Shown here: positions 36,234 through 47,800 of the stretch, piece after piece
Numbering within the stretch: the stretch's first letter is position 1
Layout: each line of letters starts with the position of its first letter
Source of the DNA: Pycnopodia helianthoides
Lineage: Eukaryota > Echinodermata > Asteroidea > Forcipulatida > Asteriidae
Length of the DNA: 64,000 nucleotides
Direction: 5' to 3'
NCBI GenBank assembly: GCA_032158295.1
Contig: CM063247.1
Span: forward strand, 9,552,675-9,616,674
Notes under the pieces: generated by a model
The model's database searches: none
The model's input: only the letters and a program-made list of their open reading frames with translations
What the model was told of the DNA's origin: nothing
Made by a program: the position numbers and the translations under genes

Positions 36234-36575
36234 TTAAAGGTATTCTACACTTTTGGTAACAGCTCAAAATCAGTGTCCACATTTTGTGTGATTAAACATA
36301 TGCATGAACAAACAAACCTGTGAAAGTTTGAGCTCAATTGGTCATCGAGGTCACGAGAAAATAGTGAAAAGAGATCTTATGTGTTTTCTGTTTTTTCAAA
36401 TTATCGCGCGCGATAATTAGTATTATTTTACTCGTTTCTCAGAAACGATAGCATTTTAGGCAGAAATATTTTAAGGAACCCTTTCTACCATTACTTACTT
36501 TAAATCATGTAAGTTATGTGTGAATCTGTGAACATTGTGTTTTTCGATCTTACCAATAGTGTACAGGGCCTTTAA
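36234..36575 (-). mobile_element. TTAA-bounded MITE, family A copy 3
   Basis: TTAAAGGTATTCTACACTTT at the left and ATAGTGTACAGGGCCTTTAA at the right. Centre palindrome TTATCGCGCGCGATAA. Reversed relative to copies 1 and 2. Confidence 0.85.
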
Positions 36576-36668
36576 GAGAACATTTTTTTAAATGAGCTAA
36601 TTTGTTGATATTTAATGATTTGAACAAACTTAAAAGTATTTACAAAAATAGGGAGACTGTCAATTTTA

Positions 36669-36730
36669 GTGATAGATGGCTAAGTTTGTAGAGCACAGGA
36701 ACGTTAATCCGGAGGTTGCAGCTGAATGTC
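36669..36730 (+). repeat. tRNA-derived SINE fragment
   Basis: GATGGCTAAGTTTGTAGAGC then ACGTTAATCCGGAGGTTGCA, and then cut off. Same family as 35211. Confidence 0.55.
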
Positions 36731-37041
36731 AAAGCTTTTTTTCCTTTTGTCAAAAAAGAAAATTACACGAGTGCTATTTCTGGGGTTTATTGTCCTCTGA
36801 AATCCTGTATCCTGTGACCAAACGTTCCCAACACTCGACTGCTTAACGATCTGCCCAATTGAAAATTGCATAATGTAACAATTATGCACGAAATTTCAGC
36901 GCCTAGACTGATTTCTCGGAAATGTCATCATCTATATGACTTGTGGTGGAAAAGTTGTTAGTGTGCTGTACTTTTATTTCCTGAAAACTGGGTTGATAGG
37001 ATCAGATGTACTCCTCCCAAACATACGATGTTTGCTCTCCT

Positions 37042-37383
37042 TTAAAGGTATTGTACACTTTTGGTAACAGCTCAAAATCAGTGTCCACATTGTGTGCGAT
37101 TAAACATATGCATGAACAAACAAACCTGTGAAAGTTTGAGCTCAATTGGTCATCGAGGTCACGAGAAAATAGTGAAAAGAGATCTTATGTTTTTTCTGTT
37201 TTTTCAAATTATCGCGCGCGATAATTACTATTGTTTTACTCGTTTCTCAGAAACGATAGCATTTTAGGCAGAAATATTTTAAGGAACCCTTTCTACCATT
37301 ACTTACTTTAAATCATGTAAGTTGTGTGTGAATCTGTGAACATTGTGTTTTTCGATCTTACCAATAGTGTACAGGGCCTTTAA
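37042..37383 (-). mobile_element. TTAA-bounded MITE, family A copy 4
   Basis: Nearly identical to 36234-36575, same orientation, same ends and same central palindrome. Confidence 0.85.
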
Positions 37384-37441
37384 GTAATGAAGGTTCGACA
37401 AAATAGTTTAATGCTTTTCCTCATGGAACCGAGACACCATT

Positions 37442-37807
37442 TTAAAGGGGCACATTGCCTTCGGACTGGGCGCTTTAGGCTATGAAAAGCGTTTGTTTTG
37501 AAATGCATGTGGTTGGAAAGTATAATGCACATAAATATCCCTTAAAATTGTGTGTTTTTGGGGTGTAATTTCATGACAGAAGACGGTCCGCTCTTTTGTA
37601 GAACCACATTTTTTTTTTGACTCCACAAAATGGTGGACCGTATGTTCAGTTGGTTGCATTTCGAAAGGCAATGTTATGTTTGTATTGTTTAAATCACTAC
37701 TCCATAATCACATCAAAGTGTAGGCGTTTCTGTGCATCAGCAACTCTTAAAATGGTATTAACAAACTGCAACATTTAAAGAGATTTGAAAGCAATGTGCC
37801 TCTTTAA
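37442..37807 (+). mobile_element. TTAA-bounded MITE, family D copy 2
   Basis: TTAAAGGGGCACATTGCC at the left and GCAATGTGCCTCTTTAA at the right. The inner ACGGTCCGCT and GTGGACCGT words match 332-651. Confidence 0.75.
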
Positions 37808-38722
37808 ACACGATAGCTCTTTGGAAACCAACGAAGTATAAATGTAATCATATAAAATTTATAATAGTTAATTTGAAACTGAAATTGTTCTCTTTCTTCT
37901 AAAGATAAAATTATATCCGGGGAAGCCGTTACCTTCTTCTGCTTTACTCTTCGGGAGAATTTTCGTGCATAAATTTGACCAGGGTGTTAGGTGGAAAAAA
38001 CATATGTCGAAATGCTAGTACAAGTAATTGTATTCTGGATATTACAATATTTTTCATAAAGCAATAAGATCAGGTTTCCCTCTATACCTAAATGTCTCGG
38101 TAAGTGGACACTTGTTAATTTCTTCATTGGTATTCTGTAGGTAAGGGTGTGAAAAGGTCAAACTGTTTGCTGTTTTAACTTTCAGGTTTTAATCTTCCCT
38201 GTTATTTGTTCATGTTGTTTTTCAGTTTGCGTGAATTTTAACGCTGTATTATATAGCATGGAGGTAGAACGAAAGCTTCATGATATTATAGCCTCTATTG
38301 CTTACAGACCGTTAAATGCATCCAAACATTAACTTCAATAGTAACAAGAACAAGGTTGCAACGATTTGTATGGCGGTCTTCGATGTTTTTCTACACCCAT
38401 CCCCCCACCCCCTAAACCAACCATTCCACCCCCATACTCTTAATAAGCTCGTCTACAATTGGAGAAAATTGCACGAAGCACAGTGATTGGACGCCCACGA
38501 TATCATCATTTGCATTAATGACGCACCTCTTCTCTGTCAAACTGAGAGACCAAGGAGCGCCAACACAATCGGGTAATGCACCGTGGTTTCAACAGCTTTC
38601 AGAGATTGAACTTCTCCAAACAAAGGAACATTACAGAATTGGTAAGAATTCCTTATTTCAAGGAATCAGCTGTGTTGAGATGTGACTGGAATCAAGCGAA
38701 TACCCCGACCTTCATTCACACC
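37808..38722 (+). promoter_or_regulatory. Probable gene B promoter and 5' UTR region
   Basis: Position only: directly upstream of the signal-peptide exon. There is a C-rich tract (about 38397-38435), an octamer-like ATTTGCAT (38508-38515) and no clear TATA box. An in-frame ATG at 38576 would extend the protein. The start site of transcription cannot be placed. Confidence 0.35.
38622..38647 (+). mobile_element. Solo terminal fragment of MITE family B in the gene B leader
   Basis: AAAGGAACATTACAGAATTG GTAAGAA, only the left end of the family, 76 bp before the chosen ATG. Its GGTAAGAATT could act as a splice donor. Confidence 0.6.
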
Positions 38723-38816
38723 ATGCATCGAGTGCACAGGTGGTCTATAGCCATAGCTACAATCTTCGCCATTTTCAGTTATGTTGAATGTGGCACTATG
38801 AACTGCTTCAGCTTAC
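38723..38816 (+). CDS. Gene B exon 1: start and signal peptide
   Basis: Begins MHRVHRWSIAIATIFAIFSY. The hydrophobic stretch ends at VEC-G, a plausible signal-peptidase site. The donor is GTAAGT, phase 1. This marks the protein as secretory or membrane-targeted. Confidence 0.85.
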
Positions 38817-41800
38817 GTAAGTTTCATCTTACTTCTTCTTTTTCTGGTCTGTGTTTTACATTTAAGAGTTTTAAAGAAAAGCCTGGATAAAACAGTTCTT
38901 ACTAAGTGGGGGAGGGCTTCCTGATGGGTTATCATTTTAAAGGAAATTTGAAATGGTTTTTCCGTTTTAATTTGCGAAAGACAGAAACCTGAAAGACAGA
39001 GACTAACTATGAAAACTTCATCAAGTGCAGACATCTTAATGTACACGCTAAATTTATTAAAAAGGGGAACAATTGTTTTGTTTTAAGTGAAATCTCAAAG
39101 ACTACTGTATTCGTCTTGAACTGTTTATGGCTACTTCGTAGCGGACAATCTTACAGTGATTTCCTTTTATGGATGAGTGTACCTGTTTGTCCGTTACTGT
39201 GTCAATCTAGCTGTATGCCCTTGTTCCGCCCTTCAGTTTGTTGATCTTATAAAACTGCACATCTGCCGATCAATATTTGAACTAGCTGACACGGGCTTGT
39301 CTGCCTATCATAGCTTGTTTAATGCCTCTGTTCTTATGGGAGTATTTTTTTTTTTAAACTCATGTAGTAGGGTAACTCGGATAAAGACGCTCAAAGCGCT
39401 TAAGATTGCAATGCATGGATCATGCTTCAACCCTTGCTCGAGCTTCTGATTTAGGCATCCGTGAAGTTTCCAGGAGGCGGTCTGACGCTGGTTGTGATAT
39501 AAATAAATGACCCATGTTTGTAATACATCATTATGGCTAACAAGACCCTCGGGTGTAGTTTTGAACCACTACCGGTAGAATAAGTAACTTTACAAACAAG
39601 TCACCAGAAGGAAATAAAAACTAGTGGCGTACGCGTAACTAAGGAGGGGCACGCCCCCTTGATGTCCGTGCCCCCCCCCCGGGGGGGCATTCGAAGTCTT
39701 GACTTTTGAGATTTAGAATTACCCGAATAAGAAGTTTCAGTTAATGAGCCTTTATGTAGAATTATCAGAATTTGTTTAATTAATTTTCTATTTACACACA
39801 TGCATTGTGTTTGTTTTTACCTCCACGGCAGATTATCTTACAAAAAAAAATAGTAAATGGCATAAAGGGAGCGCTAAAAGTGGGCATGTTTGGGGAAAAA
39901 TACAATCATGAACTACATTTCTGTTGGCCAGAAGTTCCCCCCTAGAAAAAAATGCAGCACCCCCTTGTGCCCCCCTGGAAATGTTACGCAAGTTTCGGCG
40001 CTGTTACGCTAGTTTCGGACAACTTCTTTGTCAAAATAAATCCGAACGCATACTTGCTGGAAAAGTCTTGTGGAACCATTAAAATAATCTTATATGAACA
40101 GGTGTTTTTTTTATTTTTTTTTATTAACCGTAACTCAACGTTCCAAACAGTATTCTCTGTTCGTCGTCGGGAAACTGTTGGATTCGAAATCGAAGGTGGG
40201 CTTTATTAATCAATGTCTTAAATTATAGTTTATAACTAAAAAATAACTTGTTGTTATTTATGTTTTCTTTGGCGACCGCCAACACTAGGGCTATAGACAG
40301 CTCAGTTGGTAGATCTTGCCGGTACGTCAATCCGGAGGTTGCAGGTTCAAGTCCCTCTATAGTCAATTTCTTCTTGTTCAACCCAAAAGCTATTTTACCC
40401 AGTCTGTTTTCCCCACGTTGTTTATTACTTGATGTTTTTCATTGAGAAAGATGAGGCTGGAATGGTGAAATCTTTTTTATCTTATAGAACCACCGACAGA
40501 TATAAATCTGACGTTTGAGCGCGCAGACGACGGTGACCACGGGAAGAAATGGACACTTAATGCTGTAGGTTCATGGCAAAGACCCACGGGTAAGAATTTT
40601 TTTTTTACACAGTCAACTAAATGTTATTCTATCCATGATGAATGTTGCCGGATGGCTGAAACTGATCTTTCCCACTAATGTCACATGACATTAAAACATA
40701 TTTTTGTTTTCTTTAGATTTTAAAGTGATACCATTTTGTCGCAATCTGTAATGTGCTTTTTTTATTAATTAGACTTTACTCTACTCCTTAGACGACATTT
40801 TTCTTTACCAATATTTATTAATTAACTCGTTTATTTATTGCTTTTTATGTGTTTTTAATTGTTTGTTTTCGTATTTGTTATTATTTTATGAAGGTAATCA
40901 ATAGATAAATTCTAGCTGATTTTCCTTATTAAGAGAACAAAGAGGTATTGGATTAGACATTTCCTGCTCCTTCTTTCATTTTCTTAAGTGAGATTAAATG
41001 TTTGAGGGTAGGTTTGAACTGCAAAGTAACATTAATATCATTTTTTGGGGGGGGATAAGACCTAATGAGTAAATGAATGATGGATGGAATAATAATTTAA
41101 GAAAAGGACACCAGTAAGTATTTACTGTACTTGATTGACTGGTCTGACATCTTGACTTACCAATGGATGCAATTTGATGCATTTTTATTCATCAAAGACG
41201 CTGAGTTATTAAATTAGCGGTATAAATTGCAGGCGGGTGGTTTAGATTGTTGTAACATGAGAACCAGTTCGTTTTGAACAATAAACTTATTGCTTAAATA
41301 CCTGGGTGACCACCGCCTAACATCACCACAAATCAACGGCAGTTTTAGGTGCCTCCGACAGCAAAACATTTGTCTCCTATCAATAGTGTGAGAGGCTTCT
41401 TTGCTCTACTCATGAAACAGTTGTCGCCTTTCTACACAGTGTACTTTGATACCACGTGATCTTTATGCAATGATGCAACTCAATACAGAAGATCCTAAAT
41501 AAAAGCACGAAGATTTCCGGTACAAAAGTTGCTTCCGTTTTGTATCCGCTTTGATTCGCTAAACTCGGTGATTTAAGTGGCACAAGTTTCTAAATAAAAT
41601 TGTAAAAAGTGCAAAAATAAAAAGGGGTTTCAAGTTGACATTTATTTGTTTGTCCGTCGGGGTGTTTGTTTGTGTATGTTTGTTGGTTGGTTTTGTTTGT
41701 GTTTTTTTTTTGTTTTTTTTTTTTTTTTTTAGGGTTTGGGTTTTTACAATATTGGATGTCAATTGTTTTCTTCAAATACTGTAGAATTTAAATGACATGA

Positions 41801-44800
41801 AACTTAACGTCATCAAGGCTAATAGTGATATCCTTGTGTTGTAATTATTGTGCGTTGTAGGCCCATAACCCTTATACCTTTCTGTTGATAAACATTTGTT
41901 TAGAAAATTTGTTTTATCAAAATTGACTGGTCGGAATCCCAGTCTCACGGAGTCTGACACTGTGTTTCAAGTCCGAAGCACAGAAACATTGGTTAAAAAG
42001 AGCATAATATATAGGGTCAGTTGAACCAGACATTTTTCTTACGCTTGTTCGGCACCTAGATATACACCAAGACCTAAATGTAGCCCATCAGCCCAACACG
42101 TATAGCCGAAATCATGTACCTTCATTTAAGTGTATAGGGTCGGGGCTACATTTTTGGTGAAGTTTTCGAATTTCGGGTTCGTATAAAGTTCACGGTTATG
42201 GCAACACGTCATTTCTGAGTACAATTTTGAAATGAGATGTGACTCGATTTAAATCACACTCTAATTAATCGAGGGTGAGAATTGACCCCGATTCCGGGTC
42301 CCGTGTGGCCTGGCCAAATTTTGCGTCACTTGGACTCGGTGTCAAATTGACCCGAAAATGGGTCAAACTGACGCAGAATCCTACTTAAAATCCCATTTCT
42401 AATAAGTCCGAGTCAAACTGACACAGGAATGGGTCAGACCCCACCCCTCCCGGAATCCTGACCCCAGAGGTTTTTAAAGTACAGGGGCTAAATTTAGAGT
42501 TGATGCTACATCTATTGACCACAAACCGAAGGTTTAAGTTTGCCGCAATGCTTTTTTTTATGCAGGGGGTGATTTCACAGGATATGGCGTGAAACTGCAG
42601 AAAAAATCAATTCCTAGTACTGAAGACTCGTATGGCTGTACTGTAGACAATTCTTATAACGAGACGGTAATTTAGTTGCATCTTTATGAAAAAATATTGA
42701 CTTCTTTGTATATTTCTGTTGCACTTCTTTTTGCTTTATTTTCCACCTTGTTCCTTGCGAATACTGATTTATTTTCAAATAAATATTTTTTTCTTTAAAG
42801 GAACATTACAGAATTGGTAAGAAAAAAACTTGTAAAAAATACTTTTTGATCAAAGATTTACATGGTCTAATGATGATGATAGTAGAAAACATCCCTTGAA
42901 ATATTTCTGTCTGAAATGCCATATTTGATGAGAAATGAATAAACTAATTTTCCGACTGGAGTTTATCGCTCAGTGAGCGTTTTATTAATTTGTTGAAGCT
43001 ATATAATTTCATGCAAAATGTGTAATCGGTTTTTCACTATTTTCTCGTGAACCAGATGGCCGATCGATCTCAAACTTCTACAGTTTTGTCAGTTTATGGT
43101 GAACTACATAAAGTGCCTACGCTGCCAGAAACTGTTTTGTTAGCAAAAACCAATTCTGTAATGTTCCTTTAACTTACATTTCACTATAAAATTGTGTGTT
43201 TTCTACGTAGTGCGTGTCTCGTTCTTGTTTTTCAATATCCACTTTGATATTCATATTATTTATACTCTGAAAATATTATGATGACATTAATTTTTCTTAT
43301 ACTTCGTCCTCATCCCGATTCTCATTAATTTTTGTTCATACAACAAATGCCCGCTACTGCTTTATTACATTGAGTATTTCAAACTACTTTCTTAATTACA
43401 AGTGCACTTGGTGATCCTTAATTTTTTTCCACTTATCGGTAAGAATGTTATTCTAAAGATTATCCTCCATCAACTAATTTGGTTCAGACGTCTTACCCAA
43501 CCTTCCCTAATGCAAGCAGCCACTTGGTGAGAGTTTACCAGTTTGTCTTCATCCCTGACCGGAGATAATCGATAGGCAGCAGCGGGGAAAAACAGACACA
43601 AGGTCCCGGGTGATTCGCTAGATTGACTACCTCCCCTCCTCCCGGCGTCTCGGGGGGGAAGAGGATGAGGGGGCCACATTCCCTCTTGTAAGCCACTGAA
43701 ATTGCTACTCCTTCCAGCTGGCGTTCCCCGGTAGCATCTTGAATTTCGCTGGAAATGTCACTGATGAAAAAAAGGCACATGGTCTATGGGGAGTTGTGCA
43801 GTCTAAGAAGTGTGATTGTCTCATCGAATTAAAAAAAATAAGTATTTTTCTTATATCATGCTATTGTGTATTCTGCTGACGGGGTTTGCGCACATAATTA
43901 AACGCTGGCCTTGTGGTGCACTTGACAGACAGAGTGTAAGAAATTCGATGATGCGGTTTTGGTTTATCTGAAACTATAAGCAATCGAGTTTTATTGTAAA
44001 TTACAAGTCGGAAGTCCTAAGATAAATGTTTCTTTTCTTTGTTCACGATCGTTCTATACTAATAATTAGCTATTACTTCAAACAGTTCCAAGTTATCAAT
44101 CAAAATATGGCTATTAAAACATAATTGGAAGACTTTGTTGAAACAGTTCTTCATCTCCCATAAGGAACTAACCTCTTTTTCATACACCTCTTTTTGCTTG
44201 CAATTATTTATTCTTCAAACGTACGATTATTTATGTTGATCATTTTGGCACACAATTCCCGTTGTCAAAATGTCATTATATTGAATGATGTTGATCCTCA
44301 GTAAATTAGGCTCATCGACTTCCTTCCTCTCTCCTCGTTGTCCTTTGTTTGTTTGTGCTTTAAAAAGCCTTCTGTTTTGTTTCGCTTCTAACAAATGTTT
44401 GTGTGGGTTTGTTTCACTCTGGTTTGCATGTAAAGTTACCTTATCGAAGAGGCATGGAAATCACGATCGAAACTGATTCAAATTGATTTTTTTTTTATTA
44501 AAGATATGATTAGTTTGTGCGAGCTCTTTTTGGCAACTTTGCAATGCCTTATTTCAAGACGTTCCTGGTTTTGTATTCTCACAGTGGTTCTCCCCGATGA
44601 TCTTTCCAGACTCTTTCAACATATTTGCCCATGTCGTCTGTCCGCTCCATCCCGTGTCTTTCTTAATTAACCTTCCCCCACCGGTTTCCATACATGTATG
44701 AAAAACAATGTGCTACGTATGCATACAAAGTAGGCCACTTGTTAAAATCTGTTTCTGAGTGCATGCATCTATAGGGATCCATATTGTATTTTCCTCGTTT

Positions 44801-47800
44801 CTCCCCTGGTGTCTATGAGGAGACTGCTGACGATTTGTGTAGCCAGCTGTCCGTGGTCCGTCTGGGGTGTTAAGGGTGCTCCAGAGGTCCCGCAGCCTTC
44901 GACTGTTGCAGGAGCACCATTATCCATCTGGCCACTCTGAACAAGTCTCGAATAACGCGGCAGAAAATTGCGCTTGGGAACATCCTGCTCCGTAATTGGG
45001 AAGAGGGAACGATAAATGTTGTAAACTCACGCGTGGCATTCAAAGGGAAAAGGTCCAGTACTGAAAACTGAAACATCCCAAGCTGAGAATTTACCCAATG
45101 CTACGACTTAGCAAGGGAAGCTCTAGACTTTAGCAAGGTTGTGCTGCATATCCATTCATTCAAGTAGCCAAAATTGTTATCGAAATCAGTGAAGTAAAGG
45201 TGCTATTGGTCGCATAATTATAACTGATTTGAATCATAATGCGTCCAGAAAAAAACAAACCGAAATAGCACGAAATTCATACAATGTTTGATTTTCATGC
45301 GCCTTATCCGATTAGTTTGATATCACGTTGTTGTGCATGCTTACCATTCAACAAAATCAGGTGAAACATGTAAGTATGCACGGCACAGAATATGCCCCCC
45401 AAAATGTATAGTATGCACACGGACAGCTCAAGAACGTAAGTCACATTTCATTCCCGTTTGGATTGAATCGTGCATTGGTATATTTTTCCAAACAAATACC
45501 CGCATAGAAACATTCCAAACTATTCGTTTGTAGATCCATTCTAGATTAGTCAAACCAATATTGTCCCCTTGTATACGATTTCTTGTATTGATTTTCAGTT
45601 TCATGTCGGCCCTGTCACGACGAGCTTTTTCCCCCAGTCGAAGTTTTATGGAAAATAATCATAACAGCATTAATATTGATCCCACGTTGGGCAATTACAT
45701 GCCACTCCAAATATACCGTCAGAAGGCTTCAGTGAATACGGGAGAACGTGATGTAGCTGGGGGAGTATGGCTCTAGTGTCCACGGGAGGAATGTGGACAC
45801 GCATTCGGTGGAACCATGAGCCGCCGGGCACGCTCAACAAATAATTCATTCTCGGTCAACAATTTGATTTCTGGTACGGAGAAACTCGGTCCGTTGGAAG
45901 AATAACATATTGCCTTTGCTTCCTTAGAATTAAACACTTGTTCTATTTTGAAATATTCGTTGGATAAACAAAAAACTTCTTCCTTTAAAAAAAAAATGGA
46001 ATTACCTTTCAATGCAACCAAAACGAAACGACCGAACATGAAGTTGCAGTGAATGGCTTAAACATGCATAGTTATTTTCATCATGGTGTGTTCCTTGCAG
46101 TCATGATTTTTACAAGATGTTGACACGAATTGCTTGATGCAGTTATCCTTGCTGTTAAAGTAGAGGTAGACTATGTGACCTAAATCTGTTTTCTAAGTGT
46201 TTAATCAAAATTACAATTGAATTAATGGCTCCTTTTTGAACTTGAACATTTCAGCTTTATTAAAGAAAAATAATGTAGGATAATAAGCCATGTAACACAC
46301 TAAAAAGAAGGATATGCATAACGGGGCAAATTACTCTGCGTTAATTGTTGGGATTCTATTTTCGGTTTACGTTCCAAACATTTATTTGATGTTCGGTGTT
46401 TTCTATGTTGATTTCTCTTTCTTAGTCAGAGAATAATATGACCTTTTCTGACGTCGAGTACGGGTTCCAGTACCGGTTAACCGTAAGTTCTCTTTCTCTC
46501 ATTCTGTAGTATTCTGCGTGTAATAATCACACAATCGATTTCTTCTTTATCATTGGTTCAATAAAACCAAAATCCCAGAAATAGTGTCTTTTGGGAAAGC
46601 GATTGTTCAAGGAATTCTATTCGGATTCTAAGAACCGGGCCTAACAAATTGTCCCACCAACACCCCCACCTTCGCTGAGAATAGGAAAGTATCAATCCGC
46701 CCGGCCCTTCCCCATCCTGACTCCTCCTATAGCTGGCACCAATGATTGGACACAGGAATGTTTTTATAATACTTTTTCTGTTTGCTCAGGTCCGCACCAT
46801 CGCCGGAAGTATGATGCAGTTAAATCAAGATTCGTCCTCAGTATACAAATTCTCACCTGGTAAGAAGACTCGTCTTTCTGCTGAAATGTATGGACTTTAA
46901 CATTGTGTCAATTGCAATGTCGAAGCACGTGACCCAAGTAGATTGAGAACATTTCGAAAACATTGGGATTGTTTTTTTTCAGCATTCATTTTGTTCAGTT
47001 ATCCTAAACATGTAGTGATGTGCCATACAAAACACCACTTCTATAATGTTGTCAGCGTGTAGTTTGCAGTTTTTAAAGAAAACTCTGGGAACGGGCTATC
47101 TAGTTGTAATTTTTTTTCTTTCTTTTAAGGAACACAAAACTTATTGGGGGCTATCGGGTAGATACACACTACAAACTCCCGGGTAAGGATTGACCCGGAT
47201 TTTGGGGCCCGGGAAGTCAGACCCATTTATTGGTATAAGGCTTATCCGGAAACTAGTTTTAAAATGGGATTCCGGGTCAGAGTTGACCTGGAAATGGGTC
47301 AGGTCTCCTGTGCGACCTGAGATCCATGTCAACTTTGACCCGGAATCCAACTCTGACCCGGAAGTCAGGTCAACTCTGACCCGGAATCCAGGTCAACTCT
47401 CACCCGGAAGCCAGGTCAACTCTCACCCGGAAGCCAGGTCAACTCTGACCCGGGAGTCTTTAGAGTGTAGACTAACAGTGTATACAGAAAGAAACAAGGA
47501 AACTAACACACACAGATAAATAAATAGTGCATTGTTTTATATTTTGTAGATTGTTACGAGGAGACAATGAGCGTGGACTTTTGCAGCGTTCTGGGTAATC
47601 AAGCATTATTTAGTTCACTTTACCGTCATTTTACTTTGGAGTGTTTTGTTTTTGTTTTTGTTTTGTTATTGTTTACTTATATATATATACTATTTTAATT
47701 TTTTTTATAACTTAACTCAATATTGTATTTACGGTTCGTTACAGAGGTAGAGACGTCTGGCAAACCGGTAAATCTAAGCGTCGTCGAGATGAAGGAGCAA

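Noticed and set aside
47340..47460. CRISPR-like regular repeats
   Set aside because: Units of 23 bp abut directly without unique spacers, and the host is eukaryotic.
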